39,039 nt of DNA, from assembly GCA_017559985.1 (NCBI GenBank), contig JAFYPW010000063.1, positions 1 to 39,039 of the forward strand. Reading direction: 5' to 3'. The notes beneath the pieces were generated by a model. It saw only the letters and a list, made by a program, of their open reading frames with translations, did no database searches and had not been told where the DNA came from. The translations under genes and the position numbers were made by a program. The stretch comes from Oscillospiraceae bacterium. GTDB lineage: Bacteria > Bacillota > Clostridia > Oscillospirales > JAAYXM01. This document shows positions 1-10,193 of the stretch, one piece after another; positions within the stretch are counted from its first letter, which is position 1, and every line of letters begins with the position of its first letter.

Positions 1-230
1 CGGGAGTAGCGTCTTTGGCCTCTGACAAGTTCCCTATTGACGAAGTGGTCAAAAACATTGCTTCTTCTGCGGTTCTTGGAGACAGGTCAGGTTATGCAGA
101 ACAACTCGATTTGCTTGAAAAGCAAGGTGTCATAGGAAACAAGGCCGACATTATAGCTTTTCTTAACACCTATGGAAACGAGTTTTCTGAAGAAATTATA
201 GAAAACTTTTTACTTAATTTATTAGAATAA
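1..230 (+). CDS. Unknown protein, C-terminal fragment (5' end outside window)
   Basis: The reading frame is open to the left edge and ends with TAA at 228-230. A TTG at 15 could serve as a start, but the codons before it (Gly-Val-Ala-Ser) are also open and there is no Shine-Dalgarno sequence, so this is most likely the last 75 or so residues of a longer protein. The visible part is acidic, soluble-looking and mostly helical, with no membrane segment and no motif I recognise. The gene is AT-rich like the next gene and unlike the core genes from dnaA onward, which suggests acquired or fast-evolving DNA. It converges on the membrane-protein gene at 318-809, with a hairpin-rich repeat between them. 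I cannot assign a function. Confidence 0.5.
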   Translation, partial: GVASLASDKFPIDEVVKNIASSAVLGDRSGYAEQLDLLEKQGVIGNKADIIAFLNTYGNEFSEEIIENFLLNLLE

Positions 231-240
231 TCTTTTTTCG

Positions 241-324
241 GCTCCTTTCATTTTAAGCCGTTTTTAAACAACGGCGCGGGTTTTTTAAAACGAGGGTTTT
301 CCCGAAAAACAAAACCCTCATTTT
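241..324. repeat. 84-bp direct repeat, copy 1, with two terminator-like hairpins
   Basis: This stretch matches 819-902 at 83 of 84 positions in the same orientation; the one difference is A at 290 versus G at 868. It contains two hairpins: GCCGTT/AACGGC (257-262/270-275) followed by a T-run, and GAGGGTTTT/AAAACCCTC (292-300/311-319). They could end transcription from both sides. This copy lies between two convergent genes and overlaps the TGA stop (318-320) of the leftward membrane-protein gene. Confidence 0.9.
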
Positions 325-809
325 CTCTCTGCTTCTTCTTTCTCTCTTGCGATTTTTTTCATAAGTCTCTTTGCTTCTGTTTTTTCGGTAACACTTTTTA
401 TACTTTTTCTAATTATAAAAAACAAGAACAGTAAAATAACGAAAGACATTGCGGGAGAGTGTTTTCCAAATAAAGGGAAAAGGAGAATAGAACAGACTAA
501 TCCTATAAAACTTATTATTCCACTTACAAACCTAAAAGGGATATTTTTTTCTCTATATCTGAGTTCATCACTGAGCAGAGAAAAGAGAACAAATGCCCAA
601 TTAAAAATTATCAATGCAGAAAAAAACATTTGTCCGCGAGAGAGAAATGCTATCACAATAATGGGAATTAGCGCATACCAGAAGCATATCTTAAATGCTT
701 TCTCTCGTTCTATTCTTTTCTTCTTTATACGGTAGCGATATATTAACATGGGTAAAGGGTATAGAACAAAAACCAATGCCATTTCGAGAAAAATATTTAT
801 TTTCGACAT
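318..809 (-). CDS. Small multi-pass membrane protein of unknown function
   Basis: The 163-residue product has about five predicted membrane segments (roughly residues 8-25, 42-58, 63-80, 92-113 and 119-136), a basic Arg/Lys-rich loop after the first one and a charged Lys/Glu-rich C-terminal tail. The ATG at 809 is preceded by AAAGGAG on the coding strand about 10 nt away, and that site lies inside the edge of repeat copy 2. I recognise no family. The gene is AT-rich and exactly bracketed by two nearly identical 84-bp direct repeats, so it looks like a small cassette inserted or duplicated next to the origin. It could be an accessory or immunity-type membrane protein, but nothing in the sequence proves that. 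Confidence 0.65.
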   Translation of the reverse strand: MSKINIFLEMALVFVLYPLPMLIYRYRIKKKRIEREKAFKICFWYALIPIIVIAFLSRGQMFFSALIIFNWAFVLFSLLSDELRYREKNIPFRFVSGIISFIGLVCSILLFPLFGKHSPAMSFVILLFLFFIIRKSIKSVTEKTEAKRLMKKIAREKEEAERK

Positions 810-818
810 ACTCTTGTT

Positions 819-902
819 GCTCCTTTCATTTTAAGCCGTTTTTAAACAACGGCGCGGGTTTTTTAAAGCGAGGGTTTTCCCGAAAAACAAAACCCTCATT
901 TT
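819..902. repeat. 84-bp direct repeat, copy 2
   Basis: Same sequence as 241-324 with one mismatch, and the same two hairpins (835-853 and 870-897). Read leftward, its edge supplies the AAAGGAG ribosome-binding site of the membrane-protein gene. Read rightward, it lies about 85 bp upstream of the dnaA promoter and could shield dnaA from read-through. Confidence 0.9.
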
Positions 903-987
903 TCCTTTTAATTTTATCATTTTAAAACCCGGATTTCAACGGAAAGAAAAATCGTTTGATTTGCTTAAATTATATATGTAAATAATA

Positions 988-1016
988 TTTACTTTTTTTA
1001 ATATTTTTGGTATAAT
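988..1016 (+). promoter_or_regulatory. dnaA promoter
   Basis: TTTACT (988-993), a 17-bp spacer and a consensus TATAAT (1011-1016) lie in a very AT-rich stretch 35 bp before the dnaA ATG. A GTGGGGG ribosome-binding site follows near 1035-1041. I saw no DnaA box between 903 and 1051, so autoregulation by DnaA binding here is not supported. Confidence 0.7.
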
Positions 1017-1051
1017 CTAATGTAGAAAAATATAGTGGGGGAATTTTACTT

Positions 1052-2359
1052 ATGAACAACGCCGCCGATATCTGGAAGAGCGTTTACAGGGTTATGAAGG
1101 AGGAGCTGCAAATCAGCTCAACCACGCTTGAAACCTGGTTTGACGATATGCGCGGAGCAAAGTTTGAAAACAACATCCTCACACTCGTTACGGGTGCTGA
1201 ATTTAAAAAAGATGTTGTTTTAAGGATACATACCGACACCGTCAAAAAAGCTCTTTTTATTCTCTTCTCAAAAGAGATAGGCTTTGAAATTTTAACTGAG
1301 CCCGAGTTTGAGGGCTACATAGCGCCGGAAACACCTAATTTTTCAAACTATGACGAATATTCCTTTGAAAAATTCGTTGTCGGTGCTTCAAACAAGTTTG
1401 CTCACGCCGCGGCAAAGGCTGTTGCAAGCGCGCCGGGAACATCTTATAACCCACTGCTTATCCACGGCGGCTCGGGCCTTGGCAAAACTCATCTTCTCTA
1501 CGCCATTGCGGGAACAATCAAAAAGAACAACCCGAAGGCAAAAATCACATACATAAAAAGCGAGGACTTTACAAACGAGCTTATCGCCGCTATCCAGTCG
1601 GGAACGCGCAACGAGTTTCGCGAGAAATACAGAAACTCGGACATTCTCCTCGTTGACGATATCCAGTTTATCGCGGGAAAGGACAGCACACAGGAGGAGT
1701 TTTTCCACACCTTCAACGCGCTTCACGAGGCTCACCGCCAGATTGTTCTCACATCTGACCGACCGCCGAAGGAAATGGCAAAGCTTGAGGAAAGGCTTAA
1801 AACCCGCTTTGAGTGGGGCCTTCTTGCAGACATTGAGCCGCCCGACTTTGAAACAAGAATGGCTATTATAAGCTTAAAGGCAGACCTTATAAATTTAAAG
1901 CTCACTACCGAGCAGAAGGAGCTTATAGCAAACAATGTTACGGCAAATGTCCGCCAGCTTGAAGGCGCGGTGCACAAGCTTTTGGCTTATCGCGACCTTC
2001 TGGCAGATGTTGACGGTATGCAGGCGGCAGAGCGCGCAATACGCGACATTTTCGCGGAGAATCCGTGGATTAACCCGACGCCCGAGTTTATCATAAAAGC
2101 TGTCGCAAAATACTTCGAGCTTGAATATGAGGACATCATCGGCAAGGACCGCTCGGCAAAGATGGTTGAGCCGAGAAAGATTGCTATGTATATGGTTCGC
2201 AATATGACGAACGAGTCATACCCGAAGATGGGAAAAATTTTCAACCGCGACCATACGACGATAAAATATTCCGTAGACACGCTTGAAGAGCTTTTAAAGA
2301 CAGACAACGAGCTCAAAGAGCAGATTAAGGATGTTAAAAACTCTGTTCTTACACCGTGA
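1052..2359 (+). CDS. dnaA: Chromosomal replication initiator DnaA
   Basis: DnaA binds DnaA boxes at oriC, melts the duplex and helps load the helicase. The 435-residue protein has an N-terminal interaction domain (about 1-75), a short linker, an AAA+ ATPase domain with Walker A GGSGLGKT (139-146) and Walker B LLVDDIQF (near 195), and a C-terminal helix-turn-helix domain carrying the RDHTT signature (near 405). It is slightly shorter than the usual 445-470 residues, mainly because the linker is short. The ATG at 1052 follows a G-rich ribosome-binding site and a sigma-A promoter. The dnaA-dnaN-recF order downstream confirms the assignment. Confidence 0.98.
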   Translation: MNNAADIWKSVYRVMKEELQISSTTLETWFDDMRGAKFENNILTLVTGAEFKKDVVLRIHTDTVKKALFILFSKEIGFEILTEPEFEGYIAPETPNFSNYDEYSFEKFVVGASNKFAHAAAKAVASAPGTSYNPLLIHGGSGLGKTHLLYAIAGTIKKNNPKAKITYIKSEDFTNELIAAIQSGTRNEFREKYRNSDILLVDDIQFIAGKDSTQEEFFHTFNALHEAHRQIVLTSDRPPKEMAKLEERLKTRFEWGLLADIEPPDFETRMAIISLKADLINLKLTTEQKELIANNVTANVRQLEGAVHKLLAYRDLLADVDGMQAAERAIRDIFAENPWINPTPEFIIKAVAKYFELEYEDIIGKDRSAKMVEPRKIAMYMVRNMTNESYPKMGKIFNRDHTTIKYSVDTLEELLKTDNELKEQIKDVKNSVLTP

Positions 2360-2595
2360 TGTTTTCCCAAGTTTCCCTGTTAATTAAAAAGGGATAGCTT
2401 TGGGATAGGATTTATCCCAAGTTTTTTCGCGATTTATCAAAAGCTCATCCAAAGACGGCTGTGGGGCGGAAATACCGCACCGTATAACACAAAAAAAGAC
2501 TTTTCCACAAAATCCACAGCCTATAATACTAATACTGAAATATATATTGTATTCTTTTTTATTAAAAAATATTCTTCACGAAAGGAAGATTTATT
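2360..2595. other. Probable oriC region between dnaA and dnaN
   Basis: The 236-bp dnaA-dnaN spacer holds two tandem DnaA-box-like 9-mers, TTTTCCACA (2501-2509) and AAATCCACA (2510-2518), which differ from the consensus TTATCCACA at one and two positions. Five nucleotides downstream come TAN triplets TAA-TAC-TAA-TAC (2524-2535), resembling the DnaA-trio element, and then an AT-rich stretch (2539-2580) suited to unwinding. This is the usual place for a Firmicute dnaA-dnaN origin. TATCCCAA at 2413 is a weaker box-like match. There are fewer good boxes than in well-studied origins, so further boxes may lie outside the window. Confidence 0.6.
2400..2426 (+). terminator. Candidate dnaA terminator
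   Basis: The arms TTGGGATA (2400-2407) and TATCCCAA (2413-2420) form an 8-bp stem with a 5-nt loop, followed by GTTTTTT. The stem is AT-rich, so it is a weak to moderate terminator; it may instead be a structural part of the origin. Confidence 0.45.
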
Positions 2596-3708
2596 ATGAA
2601 ATTTGTTTGTGAAAAATCAGTCCTGCTTACGGCGATTACGAGAACCTCCTGGGCTGTCGCTTCAAAAAGCTCTGTTCCGGTTATGGAGGGCCTTCTTCTC
2701 GACTGCTCATTCGGCGAGCTTAAAATCACGGGCTATGACCTTTCAACGGGAATAAAGATTACCGTTCCGGCAGACATAAAAGAAGACGGACAGGTTGTTA
2801 TCAACGCGAAAATTCTTACGGACATCGTCCGCCTCTTCCCCGATGAGCCGATAACTTTCCAGACGGATGAGAATATGTTTGCAACAATCACCTGCAAAAA
2901 CGTCCGCCATGAGATTGTTTGCCTTTCCGCAAAGGACTTCCCCGCTCTTCCCGACATTGAGAAAAAGTTTTTCCTCTCTCTTGCCCAGAGCGATTTGAAG
3001 CAGATGATTTCACAGACAATTTTTGCAATAAGCGGAGATATTTCAAAACCGGTTCTCACAGGCTCTCTCTTTGATGTTGAGGGAGAAAAGCTCACGGTTG
3101 TTTCCGTTGACGGGGTTCGTCTTTCCTTCCGTACTGCAAAGATTGAAAACGAAAGCGAAGAAGAAAACTTCTCCTTTGTTGTTCCGGGAACGACTCTTAA
3201 AGAGGTTGAAAAGTTCTGTGCGGATTCAGACGAAGAGGTTTCGATCTGCGTCGGCAAAAAGCACATTATTTTCACTCTCGGCGGCTCGATGATTATTTCG
3301 AGAATTTTAGAGGGCGATTTCTTGAATTACAAGAACGCCGTGCCGAAGGTCAACGCTTTCAAGGTGCGCGTAAACCGCCGTGACCTAATAACAGCAATCG
3401 AGCGCGTTTCAATCCTCATAAGCGAGAGAATAAACGATCCGATTCACCTAAACTTTGAAGAAAAGAAGCTTTATATCAGCTGCCGCACAACGCTTGGCTC
3501 ATCTCAGGACGAATGTCAGCTTCTTGACGCGGCAGAAACACTTCGTATAGGCTTTAACCACAGATATATTCTTGAAGCTCTTCGCGCATGCCCCAACGAC
3601 GAGGTTGAGCTTGAGCTTAACACACATGTTTCTCCGATTATAATCACACCTCCGGGAAGCAATGAATATCTCCACCTTGTTCTCCCGGTAAGGCTCAAAG
3701 AAAGATAA
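2596..3708 (+). CDS. dnaN: DNA polymerase III beta subunit (sliding clamp)
   Basis: The beta clamp forms a dimeric ring around DNA and tethers polymerase III and repair proteins. At 370 residues the length is normal for three clamp folds of about 120 residues each. The start MKFVCEKSVLLTAI and the end LVLPVRLKER are typical, and the C-terminal PVRL motif borders the peptide-binding pocket. The ATG is preceded by AAAGGAAG. recF starts 4 nt after the stop codon, so the two genes are almost certainly co-transcribed. The S4-domain gene (yaaA/rlbA) that sits between dnaN and recF in Bacillus is absent. Confidence 0.97.
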   Translation: MKFVCEKSVLLTAITRTSWAVASKSSVPVMEGLLLDCSFGELKITGYDLSTGIKITVPADIKEDGQVVINAKILTDIVRLFPDEPITFQTDENMFATITCKNVRHEIVCLSAKDFPALPDIEKKFFLSLAQSDLKQMISQTIFAISGDISKPVLTGSLFDVEGEKLTVVSVDGVRLSFRTAKIENESEEENFSFVVPGTTLKEVEKFCADSDEEVSICVGKKHIIFTLGGSMIISRILEGDFLNYKNAVPKVNAFKVRVNRRDLITAIERVSILISERINDPIHLNFEEKKLYISCRTTLGSSQDECQLLDAAETLRIGFNHRYILEALRACPNDEVELELNTHVSPIIITPPGSNEYLHLVLPVRLKER

Positions 3709-3711
3709 AAA

Positions 3712-4821
3712 ATGAAAATTACCGATTTGTCGCTTAAAAATTTCAGAAACTACGAATTTGCCGATGTTTTTTTTTCCGATACGCAAAACTTGATCTTCGG
3801 AAAAAACGCGCAGGGAAAAACAAACCTTCTTGAAGCTGTGTTTTATCTTTCCTGTCTTAAAACCTTCCGCGCGCAGAAGGATTTTGAAGCGGTCCGTGAA
3901 GGCGAGCCTTTCGCCGAGCTTTCGGGAAACTTTGAAGCTTACGGAAGACAGCTTTCCGTTTCCTGCAAGATAAAGAAAAATGCGCGCGAGCTCTCGGTTA
4001 ACGGAGTTTCTGGAATCCGTCCGTCAGAGCATATAGGAACGATAAAGACGGTTGTTTTCTCGCCCGACGATTTAAGCCTTATAAAGGACGGCCCGGCACG
4101 GAGGCGCAGGTTTTTAAACCTTGCAATCTCGCAGATGCGCCCGGCATATATAAGAGCACTTGCCGAGCACAACAAGATTATTGAGACAAAGCGGCGCATA
4201 CTTAAAATGGAAGACGGAAGAGAGGCTTATTTTGACTATCTCGACGTTTTAAACGAAAAGCTCGCATCCGTTTATGCTTATATCCTTTCCGAGCGCGGAG
4301 CATTCCTTAAAAAAGCGGCGGAGATTGTAAAAAGAACGGGTTTTCAGATATCCGGCGGGAGCGAGGAGATTTCACTTTCCTATTCTCACGCAAGCTCGGT
4401 TGAGAGGACGGACGATGAAGAAAACGCAAAAAGGCTTCTTTTACATCTTACCGCGAGAAAGGAAGCAGAGCTTTCATCACGCTCGTGCCTCATCGGCGCA
4501 CACCGCGACGATTTTGAGGTGTTCATAAACGGGAAAAGCGCGCGCGACTTTGCCTCGCAGGGGCAGATCCGCTCTTGTGTTCTCGCCCTGAAGGTTGCAG
4601 AGCACGAAATTTTGGAAAACGACTCGGGAGAAAAGCCGATTTTGCTGCTCGACGATGTTTTAAGCGAGCTTGACCCGCACCGCCGCTCGTTTTTGATAAA
4701 CGATATTGACCGCGGGCAAACGATTATAACGGGTTGTGACCCGTCTATGTTCTCCGAGCTTATCCACGGAAAGATTTTTACCGTGGCAGGAGGCGCAATT
4801 AACGGAGAAAACGAAAAATAG
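3712..4821 (+). CDS. recF: DNA replication and repair protein RecF
   Basis: RecF is an SMC-like ATPase that works with RecO and RecR to load RecA at single-stranded gaps. The 369-residue protein has Walker A GKNAQGKT (30-37), an ABC-type signature region FASQGQIRS (near 280) and Walker B ILLLDD (310-315) followed by the D-loop SELDPHRR. Length and order are normal for the family. The start lies 3 nt after the dnaN stop with no separate strong ribosome-binding site, which fits translational coupling. The gene ends in TAG, showing that UAG is used as an ordinary stop in this genome. Confidence 0.96.
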   Translation: MKITDLSLKNFRNYEFADVFFSDTQNLIFGKNAQGKTNLLEAVFYLSCLKTFRAQKDFEAVREGEPFAELSGNFEAYGRQLSVSCKIKKNARELSVNGVSGIRPSEHIGTIKTVVFSPDDLSLIKDGPARRRRFLNLAISQMRPAYIRALAEHNKIIETKRRILKMEDGREAYFDYLDVLNEKLASVYAYILSERGAFLKKAAEIVKRTGFQISGGSEEISLSYSHASSVERTDDEENAKRLLLHLTARKEAELSSRSCLIGAHRDDFEVFINGKSARDFASQGQIRSCVLALKVAEHEILENDSGEKPILLLDDVLSELDPHRRSFLINDIDRGQTIITGCDPSMFSELIHGKIFTVAGGAINGENEK

Positions 4822-4833
4822 CGAGGTTTTCTT

Positions 4834-5094
4834 ATGTTTTTACATATCGGACGCGGCAGGCTTCTCAGGAAAAAAGATATTGTCGGCGTGTTTGACCTTG
4901 AAATTACTTCACAGTCAAAGCGCACAAAGGCGTATCTTGCAAAAAAGGAAAAGCAGAACCGCGTAATAAATGTGTGCGACGATATACCGCGCTCGTTTGT
5001 TGTTGCAAGCGAGGAAGGGCGCGAGAGGGTTTACATCTCGCAGATATCTCCGCAGACTTTAAAAGGAAGAAGCAACGAAATTATACAGGACTGA
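4834..5094 (+). CDS. remB: RemB-like DUF370 regulator (YaaB family)
   Basis: This 86-residue protein starts MFLHIGRGRLLRKKDIVGVFDLE and has the conserved core of the DUF370/RemB family, encoded between recF and gyrB as yaaB is in Bacillus subtilis. The related RemA protein is a DNA-binding activator of matrix genes; the role of RemB outside Bacillus is not settled. Here the region between the core strands carries extra Arg/Lys residues. The ATG lies 12 nt after recF with a GAGG site, so it belongs to the dnaN-recF transcript. Family assignment rests on the N-terminal motif, size and position. Confidence 0.85.
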   Translation: MFLHIGRGRLLRKKDIVGVFDLEITSQSKRTKAYLAKKEKQNRVINVCDDIPRSFVVASEEGRERVYISQISPQTLKGRSNEIIQD

Positions 5095-5104
5095 ATTTGT
5101 TTAG

Positions 5105-7057
<1,953 letters not shown>

Positions 7058-7073
7058 TGAGGTATAATCACCT

Positions 7074-9560
7074 ATGAGTAAAATAAAACGAGACGAAAAA
7101 CCGCTCAATCATCTTGAAATAGAAAAGATTATTGATGTTGAGCTTAACGAGGAGATGAAGCGCGCCTATATCGACTATTCAATGTCGGTTATCGTCGGGC
7201 GTGCGCTTCCCGACGTGCGCGACGGCTTGAAGCCTGTCCACCGCCGAATTCTCTATACAATGTATGAAGATGGGCTTACGCCGACAAACGCTTACAGAAA
7301 AAGCGCAACAACTGTCGGTGACGTGCTCGGTCGCTACCATCCGCACGGCGACAGCTCCGTTTACGATGCTATGGTCCGCCTCGCCCAGCCGTTCTCCATG
7401 CGCTATACTATGGTCGACGGTCAGGGTAACTTCGGTTCAGTCGACGGAGACCCCGCCGCTGCATACCGCTATACCGAGGCGCGCCTTTCAAAGATTGCAA
7501 TGGAGATGCTTGCCGACATCGACAAGGAAACGGTAGACTTCCAGCAGAACTTTGACGGCTACCATCAGGAGCCGACAGTTCTTCCGTCACGTATTCCGTC
7601 GCTTCTCGTCAACGGCAGTAACGGTATCGCCGTCGGTATGACGACGAACATCCCCCCGCACAACCTCTCCGAGGTAATTGACGCGATAATCGAGGTTATA
7701 GACAACCCCGAGGCAGAGCTTTCCGACCTTATGGAGCACATAAAGGGCCCAGACTTCCCGACAGCAGGCGTTATTATGGGTCTTTCGGGAATCCGCTCGG
7801 CATATGCAACGGGCAAGGGACACATAAAGGTGCGTGCGAAGGCGGAGATTGAAGAATACGACAACGGAAAATACCGCATCGTTGCGACGGAAATTCCGTA
7901 TATGGTAAATAAGGCTCGTCTTATTGAGAGCATTGATGACCTTCGGAAAAACAAGACAATCGAGGGCATAACACATGTTCAGGACGAAAGTAGCCGCGAG
8001 GGTATGCGAATCGTCATCGAGCTTTCCTCTTCCGCAAACCCGCAGGTTGTCTTAAACCAGCTTTATAAGCATACGCAGATGCAGACGACGTTCGGCGTTA
8101 TTTTGCTCGCACTTGTTGACAACAAACCGAAAACGCTTTCGCTTCGCGATATATTGGACCAGTATATAGACTTCCAGAAACAGGTTATCCGCCGCAGAAC
8201 GGCATTTGACCTTAAAAAAGCGGAGGCGAGAGCGCACATTCTCGAAGGACTCAGAATTGCACTTGACCACATCGACGAGATTATTAAAATTATCCGCACG
8301 AGCTATGACGATGCAAAGGCCCGCCTTATGGAAACGTTTGATATGAGCGATATTCAGGCGCAGGCGGTGCTTGATATGCGTCTTGCGCGCCTCCAGGGCC
8401 TTGAACGCGAGAAGATTGACGCGGAATATGACGAGCTTATGAAGAAGATTGCATACTGCAAGGAGGTTCTCGAGTCCGACGCTCTCGTTGCGGGTGTCTT
8501 AAAGGATGAGCTTACGGTAATCCGCGAAAAGTACGGCGATGCGCGCCGCACGGAAATCGTTCCCGTGGACGACGAGATTGACGATGAGGACTTAATCCCG
8601 GTTGAAGACTGCGCTTATACGCTCACACACTTCGGCTATATCAAGCGCGTGCCCGTTTCAACCTACCGTTCGCAGCACCGCGGCGGCCGCGGCGTGTCTG
8701 CGATGACCACGCGTGAAGAAGACTTTGCGGAGACTATGTTTACCGCGTCAAGCCACGACTGGATCCTCTTCTTCACAACGCGCGGAAGAATGTACCGTAT
8801 GAAGGGTTATCAGATACCTGAGAGTAGCCGCACGGCAAAGGGTATGAACATTGTAAACCTTATTGCGTTTGAGCCTGATGAGAAGGTCACGGCGATGCTC
8901 TCTATAAAAGAGTTTGACGACGAGCACTTCCTCGTTATGGCAACACGAGCAGGTATTGTTAAGAGAATTGCGCTCTCCCGCGTTGACTCATCACGAAAGG
9001 CCGGCGTTCGCGCAATCGGTCTTGATGAGGATGACGAGCTTATCTCCGTTATGCTCACGGGCGAGAACGACGAGGTTATGCTTGCAACGCGCGAGGGTAT
9101 GGCGATCAAGTTCCGCGCAACCGACATCCGCGCGACCGGCAGAGAGGCAGGCGGCGTTTACGGCATTGATCTTCGCGAGGGCGACTATATCATCGGCGCG
9201 GGCGCAGTCCGCGAGGGTAAGGATATCCTCACAGTTACTGAAAAAGGCTTCGGTAAGCGCACCGCAACGGACGACTACCGTTTGCAGAGCCGCTACGGCA
9301 AGGGCATAATGAACTATAACATAACGGAAAAGACAGGCAAAATCGCAAGCGTTATTATGATTGACGACACAGAAGACGCTATGATTATCTCAAACGACGG
9401 AATTATAATCCGCCTGCCTGCACGCGACATAAACTGCATCGGCCGCGTAACAAAGGGTGTAATCCTTATGCGCATCGGCGAGGGCGTCAGCGTAATTTCT
9501 GTTGCTGCTGCACCGCACGAGGAAGAGGAAGAAGCAGAAACGATTAAAATTGAAGAATAA
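7074..9560 (+). CDS. gyrA: DNA gyrase subunit A
   Basis: GyrA makes the transient double-strand break and wraps DNA. The 828-residue protein has the catalytic Tyr133 in YRYTE, the quinolone-determining segment [10 protein letters not shown] with Ser94 and Asp98 both in the sensitive-type state, and a GyrA box QHRGGRG (534-540) that separates the cleavage domain from the six-bladed DNA-wrapping domain. The GyrA box and the lack of a parC neighbour identify it as gyrase rather than topoisomerase IV. The C-terminus ends in a strongly acidic tail (about 815-828). It is translated directly after gyrB. Confidence 0.98.
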   Translation: MSKIKRDEKPLNHLEIEKIIDVELNEEMKRAYIDYSMSVIVGRALPDVRDGLKPVHRRILYTMYEDGLTPTNAYRKSATTVGDVLGRYHPHGDSSVYDAMVRLAQPFSMRYTMVDGQGNFGSVDGDPAAAYRYTEARLSKIAMEMLADIDKETVDFQQNFDGYHQEPTVLPSRIPSLLVNGSNGIAVGMTTNIPPHNLSEVIDAIIEVIDNPEAELSDLMEHIKGPDFPTAGVIMGLSGIRSAYATGKGHIKVRAKAEIEEYDNGKYRIVATEIPYMVNKARLIESIDDLRKNKTIEGITHVQDESSREGMRIVIELSSSANPQVVLNQLYKHTQMQTTFGVILLALVDNKPKTLSLRDILDQYIDFQKQVIRRRTAFDLKKAEARAHILEGLRIALDHIDEIIKIIRTSYDDAKARLMETFDMSDIQAQAVLDMRLARLQGLEREKIDAEYDELMKKIAYCKEVLESDALVAGVLKDELTVIREKYGDARRTEIVPVDDEIDDEDLIPVEDCAYTLTHFGYIKRVPVSTYRSQHRGGRGVSAMTTREEDFAETMFTASSHDWILFFTTRGRMYRMKGYQIPESSRTAKGMNIVNLIAFEPDEKVTAMLSIKEFDDEHFLVMATRAGIVKRIALSRVDSSRKAGVRAIGLDEDDELISVMLTGENDEVMLATREGMAIKFRATDIRATGREAGGVYGIDLREGDYIIGAGAVREGKDILTVTEKGFGKRTATDDYRLQSRYGKGIMNYNITEKTGKIASVIMIDDTEDAMIISNDGIIIRLPARDINCIGRVTKGVILMRIGEGVSVISVAAAPHEEEEEAETIKIEE

Positions 9561-9578
9561 TTTATTTTAAGGGAATAC

Positions 9579-9664
9579 CTTCTTTGCGATTCGGCAAAGA
9601 AGCAAAACGAATTCAAGGGGGGATTTCGATTTCCCCCTTTGAAACGACCTGGGCGCTTCCGCCC
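9579..9664. terminator. Tandem hairpins after gyrA; possible interspersed repeat
   Basis: Three consecutive hairpins follow gyrA: CTTCTTTGC/GCAAAGAAG (9579-9587/9594-9602), a G5-C5 stem AAGGGGG...CCCCCTT (9615-9639), and GGGCG/CGCCC (9651-9655/9660-9664). The second is strong and ends in TTT, so it can act as the gyrBA terminator. The GC-rich continuation (9641-9680) is unlike the rest of the spacer and looks like part of an interspersed intergenic repeat. A genome-wide copy search would be needed to show that. Confidence 0.6.
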
Positions 9665-9731
9665 CCGGACCCCAAAAGAACTACAAAAAGAAAGTTTTTT
9701 GCTTGAAATACCCCGTCAGAGGACATATGAT

Positions 9732-10172
9732 ATGAAACAAGTCACAATTTATACCGACGGCGCCTGCTCCGGAAACCCGGGGCCGGGCGGTTGGGGCGCG
9801 ATTTTAGAATACAACGGCGTCGAAAAAGAGCTTTCGGGCGGTGCGGATGAGACAACCAACAACCGAATGGAGCTTACCGCAGTTATCGAGGCGCTTTCTG
9901 CGCTTCGCGAGCCGTGCCGCGTCTCTCTTTATACCGACAGCAAATATATCGTTGACGGAATAAACGAGGGCTGGGCGGTAAAATGGCGCGAAAACAGCTG
10001 GATGAGAAACAAAAAGGAAAAGGCGCTAAACCCCGAGCTATGGGAGAGGCTTCTTGACCTCATCGCCACGCACGAGGTAACCTTCATCTGGGTAAAGGGA
10101 CACGCCTCAAACGAAAAAAATAACCGTTGCGACCAGCTCGCTGTTTTAAAATCGAAAGAATACACACAATAA
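9732..10172 (+). CDS. rnhA: Ribonuclease HI
   Basis: RNase HI removes the RNA strand of RNA-DNA hybrids such as R-loops and primers. From the ATG at 9732 the 146-residue product carries all four catalytic acids: Asp9 (YTDGACSGNPGPGG), Glu47 (NNRMEL), Asp69 (YTDSKY) and Asp134 (RCDQLA). It also has the basic-protrusion region WKWRENSW-like segment and the GHASNEKNNRCD loop. The frame extends upstream to 9639, but that extension runs through the hairpin region and has no family similarity; AGAGGA ending at 9723 sits 8 nt before the chosen ATG. It probably shares a transcript with the cysteine desulfurase gene 20 nt downstream. Confidence 0.95.
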   Translation: MKQVTIYTDGACSGNPGPGGWGAILEYNGVEKELSGGADETTNNRMELTAVIEALSALREPCRVSLYTDSKYIVDGINEGWAVKWRENSWMRNKKEKALNPELWERLLDLIATHEVTFIWVKGHASNEKNNRCDQLAVLKSKEYTQ

Positions 10173-10193
10173 CACCGGGAGATGAAACAAAAG

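Noticed and set aside
695-925. Plus-strand frame across the membrane-protein start and repeat copy 2
   Set aside because: It is a shadow of the minus-strand gene, has no ribosome-binding site, and reads through the hairpin repeat.
9639-9731. 31-residue N-terminal extension of RNase HI
   Set aside because: It runs through the gyrA terminator hairpins and has no family similarity; a proper ribosome-binding site precedes the ATG at 9732.
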